DNA of 64,000 nucleotides, taken from assembly GCF_002775205.1 (NCBI RefSeq), contig NC_036461.1:10887015-10951014 (forward strand). Direction: 5' to 3'. Below, piece after piece: positions 24,601-39,000 of this stretch. Numbering within the stretch: the stretch's first letter is position 1; each line of letters begins with the position of its first letter. The stretch is from Xiphophorus maculatus (lineage: Eukaryota > Chordata > Actinopteri > Cyprinodontiformes > Poeciliidae). Both the position numbers and the translations under genes were made by a program. The notes under the pieces are model-generated. The model was not told the origin of the DNA, did not search any database, and saw nothing but the letters and a program-made list of their open reading frames with translations.

Positions 24601-26549
24601 GTTCTCCTGTGTCTTTTCAAAGCACCTTTTCATGTTAGGGTGCATACTTCTAGCTAGGACGTTATAGATCACATAGATGGTTGGGATGAGCACAAACAAG
24701 GAGGAGAATGTAGAAAATTGATGATTTGGTTGAGGAGACAGTTCTCCAAGTTAATTCGTACAAATTTTCAAACATATTTTAGGTGATTCACTTCTGTGCT
24801 GCACTGAAGAAGTGAATCAAAAAGCATGCACGAATTAAGTAATGAATACATCTATTCTGCCTCCGCATTTTGGACCTAAAACCGTTTCAAACCTGTAAAT
24901 CTGGCTGAAAAACCACAGAAACAGATGAGCACATCATGTTTCTGGCGTGTGTCCAAGACTGGAAAAATTACTCGTTGTTCTCGTCGATCTGGCATTACTC
25001 GCAGATAAACCGGTTGCAAGATAAACGCAGTGAAAACCTGCAGGCTTGTTCCCGTCGCCCACTATTCATTGCTTTTCACTGAGAAAATATTAAAAAAAGA
25101 TTAGAAAATAAAACAACAACATTGCGTCTTCATTCCTGAAAAGTGAGATTGTCATCAACTTTCGCAACTGTTAACATCCTCTTGCTGTTGCAGTGAAGAT
25201 TCTCCTACCTCTGCAGTTTTGCTTTTTTTTTCCGGCGGAATAACGCAAACACATTGAGCAATATTTGTACCATCTCTGAGTGGGTGTGTTCAGGTCCCAT
25301 GCAGGTAAACTCTCTGCATGGGTTTATGGTTTTAAGGCGCAGGTACAACTAGTTGCTTATCTCTGACCCACATGCTGGCGGTAAACAGGGCGATGTGATA
25401 AAGACCAAGGAGAAACAGGTGAAAGTTTAGCCTATGTATGAGCTTTAAAAGGGAATGACTACTAGATTTACAGTTTATCACACAGAGATCTGACTTGTCC
25501 TTTACAGCAGGGCCATATAAACTGTGGTTCTCAGGTCGTTTGTGGCAGGCGGTTCATTCAGACGGATACTTTTTTGTTATTTGAAGGAAGCAATTTACAT
25601 TGAGGCCTTTCAAAGGCGGTGTTGAAAAATGTAAATCTTTTAGAACAGAAAAATATTGGGTACCAAACAAAGGGTTGCTTTTACTTTAAATACCCCACAA
25701 GGCATAAACATCCCGACATGGATGACACCCATTCATAAAATTTGACTAAATACAGGAAGCACTTAGAAAATAAAAGTCTGTAGATTAAATTTTGCAATAA
25801 AAAATCTCTTATGACAGATGATCATGAATTTTCAAACTGTGATTATTTTTGTGACATTAAAGTGTTTTGCTGAAAACGTGATGTCTGAATGAATGTCAGG
25901 ATTATGCAAGCTACTTTTAATAAGAATTATTTCACAAGTGTAAAACTTAAGATAAACCATAAAGTAATGAATTACTTTTACGTGTTCCTGATCACCACAT
26001 AAATGTTAATATCAAATAATGATAATGAGAGTACAAAAAAAAACAAATTTAAAAATAATTACTAAATAAAAATAAAAAAATTTAAATTATATATATATGT
26101 TTTTTTAAAGGAAAAATCTACCCAGCCTGGCCGTTTGTGAAAAAGATAATTTCCCTTGTCAAAGCATGAATTTACAGTGACTAACCACTAACCACTTTCT
26201 CTTTGATTTTACTCACCACACCCAAACCTGATTACTACCAGACATTTATAATTGAGAAATCACTTAAAAAGAAGCTGACTCCAGCAAACCACATTGAGAC
26301 CCATTATCCCCAAATGGAGCAGACACTGAACAGCAGTGAACCTCCCCCAGGAGCAGTCGTCTTAATAAAATCAACACAAAAGTATCCTGAACGTTAAGTG
26401 CAGGCCTTACGTGCGACAGTTAAGGTCAATGGTGATTCAACAATTACAAATAGGGTGGGCAAAAATGTTTCTGAAGAGCATTACAGTGAAAAAACTACGT
26501 CTAAACAAAAAGGAAAAGGAAGACATCCTATGCTTACCCTCCAAATTTT

Positions 26550-26640
26550 AATGATCCTCAAGTCAAACATGGTGGTGGTGGAACTGGGATGCTTTTGTTT
26601 GCCTGTGCTGCCTGGGGACCTGGATTAAAGGCCATTGTTG
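26550..26640 (+). mobile_element. Tc1/mariner-like transposase relic
   Basis: The reading QVKHGGGGTGMLLFACAAWG resembles the VKHGGGSVMVWGCF region of Tc1-like transposases, with indels and a stop nearby. Only this short block is recognisable. Confidence 0.5.
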
Positions 26641-29174
26641 ATGCACACCAGGAAGTCCTCCTCCTCTGAGGATCCCCAATACCCCCAAAAATCAACCAGT
26701 TGCAGGTTTTATAGTGGGCTAATCAAAGTCTGGATCTATATGCGCATATTCAGCTGCAATACAGCTTGACTTGAGAAAATCTCAAGTCAAGATGACTACA
26801 AGATTCAAGGTGACTCTTGTAGTCATCCCTCTACAAGACCCAAGTACAGGGATAAAAGTCCAAAGTCAAGGCACACTGGCTGACATAGTCTTCACTGTCA
26901 TCGCATATGGCAGAAGAAGAGCAGATTAGCAGCAAAGTAGATGCAAAGAGATTTTTGTTGCAATGTCACTTTAACCAGCAGAGGCTCAATATTTAAAAGG
27001 AGGCATGACAACAAAATAAGGTTGAGATGGATTTATTTAAAACTTGCAGGTCACATTTGCAGCAACACTATTATACAGAAACAGCAAAAACTGGCTTTTA
27101 TGTTGTCAGCAATTTTAAATCTCAAATAAAATACCAAGAATAAATGACAACAACAATAATAAAACAAGAAATAAACATTATTGGTAAATCAATTAAACAC
27201 AACATAATATTAATAATCTTATTTCATTAGTGATGAAATCATTTGTCTCAGTCACACAGAACAACAGGAGGAAATATTGGAAAATATCAGGGGCAGGCTG
27301 AACAAAGCAGGCTGCATTGTTCACCTGTCATGGTTCCATCATATCACACCTGACTCTTTCCTTTGTAAAAACATTGTTTGGTGTAAGTTCTCAATTTTCT
27401 TTAGGTCAAAAGGTTCAAATCATACTGAAATTGAGTCATTGGAGTGGAGGTCCAACGTCTTTAACGATTTTATCAAGTCAAGTACATGGTCATTTAATTT
27501 TTAGCTCGAGCCCAACTTTTAAGTCACTTGAATCGACTCAACGCCGCCACTGTGGTGTACCTGTTAACAGATTGTTCATGCTTCAATATCCTCTGTAGAC
27601 TAATTCAAATAATTCTGCAAAGCATAGTGAGGCAAATCTTCTGTAAAGGACTCATTGCCAGCTATTACAAATACTTGATAGCAGTCGTTAATACCAAGGC
27701 TGACGCAACAATTCATTATGTTATACTTTTTCACATTGGCCCAGTTTGTTTTTTACAAAGCTTTGTACTTAAATAAAATTATTTGAAAATTTCATTTTGT
27801 GCTTTCTCATGTTATATTGGTCACATAAATCTGATGACTTCAACATAAATGTAAAATCAGAAGAACTCTGTACAGTGCAAATGCTTTTTCACTCAGTTCA
27901 ACAGAGCTTCTCAATGCTACAAATCAGTTTGTAGAGCTCTGAACACAGGAGAAGTGGACATAGTCATCCCTCTCTTACTCAATTCAGAACACGCACACCC
28001 TTCCCCTTATTCTATTTTCAAGCAGCTGACGGTCAAGGAAGATGTGGAAAACACAAGCGGGAAAAGAAACACAGATGGCCATGAGTGTGCGCTCCACACA
28101 CACCCACCAGCACTTGTAACAAAACTTTCCTCGGCCCGGTCTCAGTTGTCAAACTCTGCTGCCTACTGACCCACATTCCTGCCCGCTTGTGTCACTGTAG
28201 CTCACAACCACTCAGATGCTGTTTTCCAGCAAAGCAGAAACCACATGTTGGCATGGAAACTCATCACATTTTTCTTCGTCTTACTTTAATCCGATTTCAT
28301 GTCTTTCTCTTTAACCCGGCTGTTCCATGTTGCCTCCCTCTCCTCAGGTACTTATCTCCACCATTTGCTGATCTAGGTCAGTGGTCTGTTTTGGGTTTTA
28401 CTCCCCCTTCATGCTATATGCCCTCCCCTTACTAAGGCCCAAGTTACATAACAGCGATGATTCAGACTCTGCATGTTCCTCTTGGATACATCTGGCCCCA
28501 GCTGACTACTCTAAAATCTGTGTTTTACTTTAAACCTTAAACAGACAAATAAATGGATCCACTGTAAAGTCAAATAATTATGAGGGGCACATGTGGTGTA
28601 ATTTGTCAAACCTTTTGAATTTTTCTGGAGGATTTTTAATTTCTTTAATCTTTTACTGCGCCTCTTGCTTGGGAGGTAAGGTTAGTAGTTTCAGAGACAA
28701 ACTCAAGAAGGTAATAACCTAATCTAAAGCTAATCCTAATCCTGTTAGTGCAAACGCTTGTACCATCTGGGTCCAGACACTATCTGATTATAAAAAAACG
28801 CATCAAAAGTTCTTCAAATCATTCCCGTCTGGGGGAGCTGCCCGGGACTCATCTTCATGTTAAACTTATACAAAAAAAGGCTTAGGGGTATTTTCTTAGG
28901 GATTGTGTGAATCTCCCATATTTTATTACTTTATTCCATATTTTATTTCATTATTAAAAAAAATTTTTGTGTGTGTTTTTTTAAAAATTTTACATGATAA
29001 ATTAACTCAAAAAAACAATAATTATATTACTTTGAGTTCAAATAACAGAAAAAGACAAGTGGTCTCTAAAGGCTGCACTGAATCAGATTTATTTGAGATT
29101 ATCAAAGTAAAAGTGGTTAAATACAGTTTAACATTTTGCTTTGTACTTGTTAAAAACAGTAAAAATGCATAATT

Positions 29175-29260
29175 TTTCTTTGACTTCACAATTATGCATG
29201 ACTTTGTGTTGGTCTGTCATATAAAATCCCAATAAAATATGTAATAAAATATATAAAGAT
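29175..29260 (+). mobile_element. 3'-end relic of a Tc1-like DNA transposon
   Basis: The run TTGACTTCACAATTATGCAT, TTTGTGTTGGTCTGTCATAT, AAAATCCCAATAAAAT matches the post-transposase end that recurs in fish Tc1-like elements as I remember it. No terminal repeat or target site is discernible. Confidence 0.55.
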
Positions 29261-30028
29261 ATGTCATATGTTGAAATGTATTAATGTTCCCAAAACAATC
29301 CAGTCCTATAACTCCTAAAAATATTTATCAGAATAATGAATGTCTTCTCCTTCTTCCTGAGTCATCCTTGATACAATCAAAGGAATATAATTTCTGTATA
29401 TTTCTTAAGATTTAAAATGTGTTTATGAAATTTATCTAATCAAAGAGCACTCAATACTTTGTCTTAAAATTCAAATAAGAAACAATAACAACTCTCGGAT
29501 GCAACAGAATCAGAAATCAAATTCAATGTTACTCATTTACAATCTTTTTCTTCCACAGACATTTGGGTGTCTGTAGTTTGCCCCCACTTTGGGTTATGAA
29601 GGAATCAAATGATCATTGTCAAAGTGGAAAGTTCCACCCAGATGAAGAAGGCAACTTCAGATAATAGAATCTCTAAAGAGTGTGTGAAAAGAAATAAAAC
29701 TAAATCCTATTAGAACGACAGAAATACTGATGAATGTAATACTGGCAACCAAAAATACTGAACACAAGATGTCCTGGTTGACTCGGCCTCTTTTCAAAAA
29801 CAAGCTGCAAGTACTTTTAAAAACACAATCTGTAAGAATAGAATTACTTTCTTTTGTTCTTGCAGCCATGGGAGTACACGTGTGTTTGTTCTTGCAGAGT
29901 ATGTTTTTGCCCCTGCTCTTGATGGTGCATTACATTTCTTAGAGCCCCAGAACTCAGCTATTCTGAAAACCACACTTCCAGGAGAGGAGATGGAGTCTTC
30001 ACAAGGGACTAATCAACCAGCCTGAAGC

Positions 30029-30091
30029 ATCCATCCATCCATCCGTCCATTTTCTGTACACCCTTGTCCCTAGTGGAGTTGGGAGGGGTCA
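30029..30091 (+). repeat. Truncated CCATCC-type fish repeat
   Basis: A CCATCC run leads into TTTTCTGTACACCCTTGTCC and TAGTGGAGTTGGGAGGGGTC. This is the start of the same repeat type seen at 8030-8290, here truncated after about 60 bases. Confidence 0.6.
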
Positions 30092-31669
30092 ACCTGAAGC
30101 AGAATTGAGGAAATATGAGAGCTACACCCCATCTTGCAGCCCATCATAAACACTTCCTTCAGTTGTCTGAGACCTCGTACATCCCAAGCTGTCCAAAGTC
30201 TATCACTTTAGCCATTATGACGTCTCATTACTACAGCTGTTTTTATATTCAACCTATTTTAGACATGTACTCATTCCGTTAAATAAAAGAGATGTTTACT
30301 TTAAAATGTTAACAGTAGTGATTTACAGTTAATTGTGGAATATTTTAAGGTTTCTGTTTTTCTAAATTTACCAAAAACAGACAAATACTTTGATTTGTCT
30401 CACACTTGGAAGAAATTTTCTATCTATTGGAAAATTTTATATGAACAGACAGGACAGTAACAACAAGTGAGGTGGTGAGTTCATTCATTGTAAAAAAGAA
30501 AACAAAATAAAAAAATTAAAAAGCACTCACTAATGGACTGAGGGTTTGCTATGATTAAATCTAATGTTGCCTGATGCCATTCAAATTGATTAGTCTGCTC
30601 ATGTAGGTGAGAGGTCAAATACAGGTGTGTATGTTTTGTTTTGTCTCAACTTGTGTGTGAACTGCAAACACAGCAAAGTTTTCCATTGTAATTGAAAATA
30701 AAAACTTGTGGTTTGAATAATTTTGCAAACCTTTGTATAAACACCTATTGTGAGATTTAAAAAAAACATTAACATGAAAATGTTATGTTAGGACATGAGA
30801 GTAATCTGTTTCTATGGTGCTTTTGGCCCCCAGAGAGGCAGCAGTGACTTTAGTGATTCAGCCATGATGCTGGTTAATGGATAGACTACAGGAAACACAG
30901 AGGATTGAATCCTAGCAACCCTTTCTTGCCTCCACGTTTTCTAATGTGAGCACTGACTGGAAGCAAAATTAGTAGCAGAAGGTGGAAAACCCTCAGATAA
31001 ATGTTTGTTTCATTTTATGCTCCAATTTTATTTTATTTTTATGTCATCTACTCAATGTAGATAATTGAGGACTCGTGAGTTATGATTCAGTCAGAGATTT
31101 TGCCTTGGTAGTCTTCATGCAGCCTATTTGCTTAATCTCATGCTCTTTTTCTTTATGTAAATCTTTTTAAGCAAGTCTGGGGCTCCCACAGATAGTATTA
31201 CAGTTTAACACCTTTCTATTCTATAAGTGGATGAAAATGCAGCAAAATGCAGATACTGCATAGATTTAACTGTTTAAATCAAGACACCCACTGTAAGAAT
31301 ATTGTGGAGTAGAAAAGATATTCCATATGTGAATTCTAGCACTAAACCTGGCACCAAAAAAATCTTGTAAAATTGATACATATACTTTCATTAATACAGA
31401 TTGATTTTTATTTGCCTTTTATAACTTATTATTATCTAATTCTTTCCAACTGAGAAACACATTTTAGTATGGATAAAGTTTACTGAGCAAGCTCAAAAAG
31501 CAGCTTTCAAAAATGTAACTGTGTCTCCCATCGACTAGGTTGAGTCACCAGTCCAGAGTGTTTTCCCAAAGGTCTTAGCAATCATCAATAAACTTTTTAA
31601 AACATATGAAATGTCGTAGTAAGGCAAAATGCGAACCATTTCATAATATTAATTTGTCATTAAAAGACT

Positions 31670-32040
31670 TTTAAAGGTTATTTGCTGACTGATTGTCAAT
31701 GTCTATGACAGTGTTTGTCATCTGCTCTTGAATTTCTTTAGATCGAGGCATGATGTAATGCCTTTGTTGACCTTTTAGTCTACTTCATTTAGTCATCCAG
31801 GTTTTACTTACCTGTAATTGATATGTTGATACTTTAGGTGTGACAGTAATCAGAGCTGGGTTAAATCCTAATCCGTCCATGAATTGTGGTTAGTCACAAT
31901 TGAGTCCTGAATTAGAAATGGTAATTATATTTTCGCAGGTTGGCAATGTTATCTATTTTTTCCTTCATAGATGAGTGGAGGATTTGAATTCTGAAGTTGT
32001 CGTAAAAATGTGTTTGATGATGTGAAACATTTAAGTGTTT
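31670..32040 (+). mobile_element. Degenerate DNA-transposon end, fish interspersed repeat
   Basis: Phrases such as TTTAGATCGAGGCATGATGT, GGTGTGACAGTAATCAGAGC and GTTTGATGATGTGAAACATT occur in the order known from a dispersed teleost DNA-transposon repeat. The copy is diverged and no inverted repeat end is seen. The family name is not certain. Confidence 0.5.
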
Positions 32041-35000
32041 GTTTTTGTACGTTTTGTACTTTTGGAAAAGACGCCAACTATATTTTACTTTGAAACCTTC
32101 ACCACTGGATCCTCATGTCTTTACCAGTCCTCTTTTTCCCCACAGAGACAGTAAACACAGAGTTACACATTCCACCACATGGCCCGTCTGCGAAATCTTC
32201 AGTTTTACTTTCTCTCTGTGCAGTTTGCACATTTTTGTGAAGATTATTCTGACTTTGTGGGACCAGTTACATCTTGTAGACACACACTGCCAAATGCTTT
32301 GTGAATGAACAGTTATGCTAAAAGATTTCAAAGCAAGTTACAGTTACAGTGCACTTGTGTATGATTTGCATACTCAAAATAACCAAAGCAGCTGTCAATT
32401 TTTCCAAGTAACGCCACGTTGAAAATCTTCCAAATAAAGCTGTAAATAGGTTTAAACTTGTTGCCTCTGTTGACAAGTGACTGTGGCCCTTCAAAATAGA
32501 GCTACTGGTGCTCTTATGGTGAGTGTTAAACTTTTGTCAAGCGGGCAGATGTTCCTTTTGTTTGGCCCTGCGGTGTAAGGTTGCTTCAGTTGAGTTTAGG
32601 ACTCTTTTTGCATCTTTTGAATTTAGCCCCTTTCAGTGCCGTCACCCTCTGACCCCCCCACTTTGAAGACTTTGCCCTTCCCCCTACCCCCTTTCAACCC
32701 CTAACAACCCTCTTAGTTGTTGCTCCTCCACCAACCAACACTTCTCTGCTAGTTTTTACATCTTGCTCTGTCAGGAGTCCTGTTTATTTGCGTATTACTG
32801 CAGCGTTGGGGTGTATTTGCATCATTCTGCAGATAAATGCTTCACTATACCTTGCTGTATCTTATCAGATGGGGAATGTAAGTTGTGTTTAATTGCACTT
32901 TTTGTCTCTTTTGACTGCAGATCCTTCTTCCATGAAACTGCTTTTGTCATCAGGGCCTCCAATAGATCATCATACCATGTTGCTTATGTAACAATCACTA
33001 CCTCTGTTTTCCTTTGCTCACCCCACTGAAGGCTGGTATGTGTGAAACACAAGAAAAGACGCAGCGTAATAAGATCTAGGAAATGCACAAGCTCTGCAGG
33101 CTTCCTGTTTTTGTGTTAAACTCATTGGAGGCAGGAAGTGAGGAGGAACCGCTGCTTATTTTGCTCTGTAATAGGTGAAATTTGCCACACTGGCTCCCAC
33201 TCAGGTGATACCTGTTTTACTGGTAAAATGGATTAGGAGGCTGGGGTAACCCTCAATCTCTGAAAGCTAATAACAACAAATCCAATTATGTGACTGCTGA
33301 TTGCCTGCGCTGCCAGGTCCGCAAATGAACTTTTTTCCCCCGGATCCTTTAGTTTGGAGCTTGAAGGCTGTTCTCAGCAGTAAAAGAAAGAAAGACCTTT
33401 ACTCGACTTTGGTTATGGTGCATTGTTTAAGCAGAATCCTTTTGAGAACAAAGAATCTAGTGGTGGTGAACATGCCTGAGTAGCTGCTTTAAAGGTCTGA
33501 TTAAGGTTATAATAGTCATTTGGCTTGCTTCAAGCCTCCAGGCTGTGTTAGGGGGGTGGGGCCATGTAAAGAGTAGGGGGGGTTGTCCAGGCTGCTACCC
33601 TCTTTGTTCTGGTCTTCTCCTCCCATGCTCAGTTCTTTGTCTCCACCCACAGCTATCTTTATCTGTCTTCCAGTTTAAAGCAGAAACAAGAGGTAGAGTT
33701 GAATTTCTTTCTTTCTTCCTGCTTTTTTTTCCCTATTGACCTTTGTTTCCGAGGCGTCCTCTAATGTCTGACATGTTTCCAAGGTACAGCACAGGTTTGC
33801 TAAAGCCCCCCCACCCAAAACCCGCCTTTTACCGCTTTTCTTTCCCGCCAGTGTTTCCCGCCACTGCAGGGTGCTCAGCAAGGGCAGGGAGGGAGGAGTG
33901 GCTGCACAGCCGGCATGAAGAAAGACGGCCTACTCTCAGCCTCGCGCCAAAAAGCCGGTGCTATTCAAATCAGCTCAGAGGGTGCGGCCCAACTGTCTCC
34001 ATGCCCTGTTAACCCCATTTGAGCTTTGGGCTCCGACACAAAGACAGACAGAAATCAGAGGCTTGCTTTTTAACTCAGAACTCCAACACTTATAAAACCA
34101 TGGAAGTTAATGTGTCATCTTTTTATTTTTTTATTTTTGCAAAGATATTCAAGAAGTAATTTTATCTCTACTATTACACTTAAGTTATTTCTTGTAAATC
34201 AGGAAATGTATGTAATATGAAACCATAGATTCAGGATCCCCCCTTTTTGATTGACTCAGCATACTAGCTGCATTTTTAAAGATACTAGAACACAAAGTTT
34301 TTAGTCAACTTCCTCTAGCAGTGTTTCTTTCACATCCTCTTTGTCTACAGCCACCCAAAGGTATGAATGAAACTGAAGCACTATTGGCCCTCTACTGCAC
34401 TCTAGTGGCTCTAACTATCAACTGCAAGAGGTGACTGTTTACAGAAACGCCAGTCTTACTCATTTATTGCGCCATACTTTGTAAAGTTTCTAATTAAAAA
34501 ATCTGTGAAATTTGTATTAGATATACAAATTGTAGCTCTTTTTATCAAATTTCTTATTGCTTTTTAAAATTCTTTATAAATTTCATTAAAAGATGTATAA
34601 TTTTTAAAATAAATTTTATAAAATTTCTCTACGTCTAATATTACTAAACCATATGTATTGATCACTATCTATATCTATATACTGGTAACAGACATATAGA
34701 TGTGCTTTTTTTGCTGGTAAAATAATTTTTTTCCCTTGTTTCTTTGAAATACACCTCTGATACATTAAGTATTTTAAGGAAACCAATATTATATCTTTGA
34801 AATAAGTTTACACTTTTTCTGATATTTTTTAAATTCTTTAACTATATCAGAAATTTAGTTTGTATTTTATGCATTTAGTTTTGGTCCAACACAGAAAGTA
34901 ACATAAATATCAAAATATATAACAGTTCATTGAGTTCAATGTTTTATTCTAAAAGTGCTAGTCGTATAAAGACGATGCTTGTGGTGGTCTGTTATCTTTA

Positions 35001-35382
35001 AAAGTGTGTCTGTTTTATTTTTTCTTCCTTTAGTTAATCCATGGTCCTGCTTAGTATCTCCTGCCAGAAACCACTTTGCCTTCTGGTTTGATAAAAGCTA
35101 AATTAACTCTATTAATGATAATTTAATGCTCTTCAAAGCACAGCATCTACTTTCATCTTTCCTCCTTGCCTCACCTGCCTGTTTCTGGATGCAGGGGTTG
35201 GAGGATGATGTATTTCAAATGGAGTCCATGCAGCCAATCAGATGTATAGAAAGTATGGGAGTGTCCCATTTGCTTCGACTCCATGCTTGTTGCCTGGAAA
35301 CTGGGACTGCTGCTTTGTAATTCAGTCCCTGCGACAACCTGGCGAGGTTTCAGGAGACTCTGAACGAGAGAGCCAAAGATGG

Positions 35383-35406
35383 ACTGCAGTTCCCACAATG
35401 CTTTGC
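35383..35406 (+). promoter_or_regulatory. ZNF143/THAP11-type motif upstream of nt5c1a
   Basis: ACTGCAGTTCCCACAATGCTTTGC fits the long bipartite consensus ACTACAATTCCCAnnATGCnnnGC with two substitutions in the first half. It sits about 620 bp upstream of the nt5c1a start codon. Such elements usually mark active promoters, so an upstream transcription start is possible. Confidence 0.45.
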
Positions 35407-36023
35407 AGGATTATGAAATAGTTTATCTACAGTGTACCTTTAGCTGTAATACTTAACACTTTCTGACGGACAAACGTGATCTGATAGAAAATTGTGAGTC
35501 AGCTGTTGCATGAGGAGAGGTGAAAGATAAAGACATTTTACGTACCAGAACACTCAGACGGTTAATGTCCCATAGTGCGCAGCAACCGGTTGTCAGCTAG
35601 ATTAAATCACAAGCTCTGCTATGACTCAGGGGAGTCTGACACTGAAAGAGTTAACGGTGGGAGGATGCAGAATGGCTTGAAGTCAGGACAGAGTGTGCAA
35701 AAGAGGAGAGCATAGTGCAGCACTGAAGACCCGATCCAGGATTTTCCTCCAAACGATGGTGGATATATCAAACCAAGGTCACAGCTTGAATCTTGTCTGC
35801 ATCCTCCTTCTTTACTGCAGTATGTCATATTTCTATATCTAAGTGCCTCAGGAGCTCACGTGTTGATGGCTGCAAGACTGCATTAAATTTGGGAAGAGTG
35901 AATTTTGTTTGGAGCTTTTGCTATAAGAGTATTTTTAAAGTACATTAAAAAAAGGGGGAAGGGGGGGACACACACTGGGACTCGGTGTGATCCTGAGTGT
36001 GAGCTGTGAACTGAAGCAGTACA

Positions 36024-39000
36024 ATGAGTCGAAGCAGCATTCAGACTCTGACAATCAGTGGACAAGATGTGGTCAAGAACGGCAGCCAGAACTCATCGGA
36101 AGATGCTAAGGCACTTTTGAAGCCATCCACACCCTCAAAAAAAACTGTGAGTATCTCTATGGATTTCATCATCCCTAATACTGGATTGGCTAGAGCATAA
36201 AGAGGGTTGGTAAAGGTAATTATTATATTAGGTCAAAATGAAGTCAGACATAGTATATGCGTTAAATAATTTCAGAGTGGCCGTAATTTATTGTAACTTA
36301 GACAAGAGCAACAAAGGGAATATTTAAATTTCATCTAAAATGTTTTTCACTGAAAAGTTTGAAATTGGTGTCAATAGGCAATTAATTATTTAAAGGTTCC
36401 AGCTCGTTGTAAATAAAATTGACGATTCTATGTGAAACAGGATCGGATGCTCCATTGTACCAGCTTACAAACGAGCAAGCTGCAGAGGTCATGTTTCAGA
36501 TCAGGAGGGTAGATAAAGACAAACAGTGACCTGAGTGTGACCGGCTAACACAGCTCACAGACAAGCTTCTGCATCTCAAAGTAAATATCCACATTTAATT
36601 GAGATAATTTTGAGGATTACAACTTATAACTGAAAATTCCACTTCTCAATAAAATAAATTAGGTATATCATAGAAATATCAGCTCAGTTTGCATAGTGCA
36701 CAGCATATCCCCCCTATACTTGCCTGAAAGTTACTTTACATGAAATATTACATCAGTGCAGCCCAGAGTGAAGGCAATCAAAAACTTCTAGATAACGCAA
36801 CATAAGGGAAATTTTGATTTGTTTGGTCAGGTGAGCAGGTTGTTATGTCATACTGGAAAATGAACACATGTCCATTAAGTTTGTCAGAGGAATGGAAGCA
36901 TGAAATTATCTAGAGTCTTCTGAAAAAAAAACCCACAACATTTTATTACACAGCTTTATATTTTTTATCACAGTTTTTCCTTGCACTCAACCGCCCAATG
37001 ATATACTTGGATAAAACATGCTTGTCATTACCTTAATCTCATCCCTGTGAATGATGTCAGTGACTATCTGCTCAATGACTGTCAAATCAGTATTATTTGC
37101 CATAATTGTGTGAAAATCTGTACTAGAGATATTTTATGGTGAATTCCAGTAAATGAGCAACATATGCTCCATAAAAAATTAAAACACAACCCTAAAAAAA
37201 TGAATGTTTATTATATTTGTTGTCTCATCCAGCAAACATGTTAAAGCTACAGTTAAGACAGTATTTTAAAATTCTCATAAAAATGTGTTCAAACGTAACC
37301 AAGTGAACGCTACAGTGGGCAACAGACACTCAAAGAGTTAACAGGGTCAAAACTCTGGTATGTGAAGCAGCATTATCAGTATCGGAAGGCATTTCATGTC
37401 ACACTCACTTTCAGTCGCAGCAGTTCTCTCGCTTTACTTTTGTTCTGTCTGTTCTTCCCAGCATAGATTTAGATAATTACGTAGAAATAACAGGTCCAGT
37501 TTAAAATGACGTGTGTTAAACCTGCGACCCTCCAGCCCAAGCCAGAGAACTCTATCACCATCGCTGTGTCGTCCAGAGTCCTCTTCAACATGGATAAGGA
37601 GCAGCAGATCTTCGAGCAGCAGGGCATGGAGGAGTACATCAAGTATCAGGTGGCGCATGAAACCGAGCCTTTCAGCCCCGGACCGGCCTTCTCCTTTGTC
37701 AAGGTCAGAGGGCCGTTGAATGAAAGCTGATTTTCAAAGCCAGTGTTTGGTGTGTCATTGTTTTGATTCCCTCTCAATTATCTCCTTATTGCACTGAATT
37801 CAAACAATCCTTTAGTTTAACACACATCTGGTTTGGTTTTATTCCCAGGCCCTGGAGGCAGTCAACACTCAGCTGAGGGACCTTTATCCTGAGAGTGAGG
37901 AGCTCTTTGACGTTGTTCTCATCACCAACAACCACGCTTATGTCGGCCTGAGACTCATCAATACCATCAATCATCACCGTAAGTTGTTGATACACTGGTC
38001 ATTCCTAGCATGTGAAGGCTTTCCTACTGTCACCTATATTACAGGGCAACTTGATGCTTTTATTATTATTCTTTACAACCCTCCAAAAACCCCTTCAAGA
38101 ACCACACAGAGACAGGACGCATATTAATTAAAAGTTGAGTGAAAGCTGAAAGTACAGTGTTTAATTTGGCCCAATTTACACACCTGAGGTAAACTGAATA
38201 GAAAATCTTTAGGGTATGAATTAGGAGGAAGATAAGAGACATAAGGCCCAACAATGCAGCTGATTCAAATGTCATGTGATCAAAGGGTGCTACTGAAACC
38301 ACCTGGGCTTCCTGCCTCAGCAGAGCCAGATGCTGATAATTAATCTACCTGGCCCGCTTCAGTGAAGCAGTAATTATGACAAAAAGAACCTCAATAAGAT
38401 AAGATAAGATAAATCTTTATTGTCATTGTCACAAGGACAACGAAATTCAAAAGGTGCCATCAGTCAGTGCACATGCCCAAAAACAAAAAATAACTGTCTC
38501 ACAATTCACACACAACGCAAGAATCAACAAACAACTGGCAAAAAAATATAAACAAGAAAAAACAAAAACCAATAAATAAGAACAGCCACATTCTCACATA
38601 CATCATTTATGATGATTAATGGTTGTTTTTGATTGCATTTAGTTTTGTTATTGCTATCGGGTAGAATCAAGTATTACGTGAAAAAAAAATCAACAAAAAA
38701 TTAATTTTCTGGTCTTATATAATAATTTCTAATCTTCTGAGAAACAGAGTTTTGTGTTTTATTAGACACAATCATCAAAAGCAATAGAAAAAAAATGCTC
38801 GCAAAATAAATAGCTCTCTATGTGAAAAAAATTCCTTTTATGAGTTTGACTTTTAAACCACATAAGTGAAACAAATATGTTTTTAATAATATTCTAATTT
38901 ATCTAGAAAGAAATGTACAAAAATGGATTTGGTTATATTTTTAAGTATTTTATGCCATATTCCTGACCAGTGCTGCTTTTCATTAAGTTGTTTGCTTTAC

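Larger units (their letters stand above)
20761..36023. other. Spacer between mycl and nt5c1a, no supportable gene
   Basis: About 15 kb without a convincing coding exon. I see a LINE reverse transcriptase relic (21340-21620, minus), Tc1/mariner-like relics (26550-26640, 29175-29260, 31670-32040), a truncated CCATCC-type repeat (30029-30091), hairpins (24785-24818, 26765-26827), a G-rich stretch at 33550-33583 and a ZNF143-like motif (35383-35406). In human several genes lie between MYCL and NT5C1A; none is recognisable here. A short conserved-looking frame at 22641-22800 (minus) is discussed under findings. Confidence 0.55.

Noticed and set aside
28085-28435. 116-codon plus-strand frame in the mycl-nt5c1a spacer
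   Set aside because: No motif, cysteine/proline-rich composition without pattern, and no splice or promoter context.
33550-33583. G-rich run as a G-quadruplex
   Set aside because: It has runs of six, four and seven G, but the middle loop is long. Possible but too weak to list as a feature.
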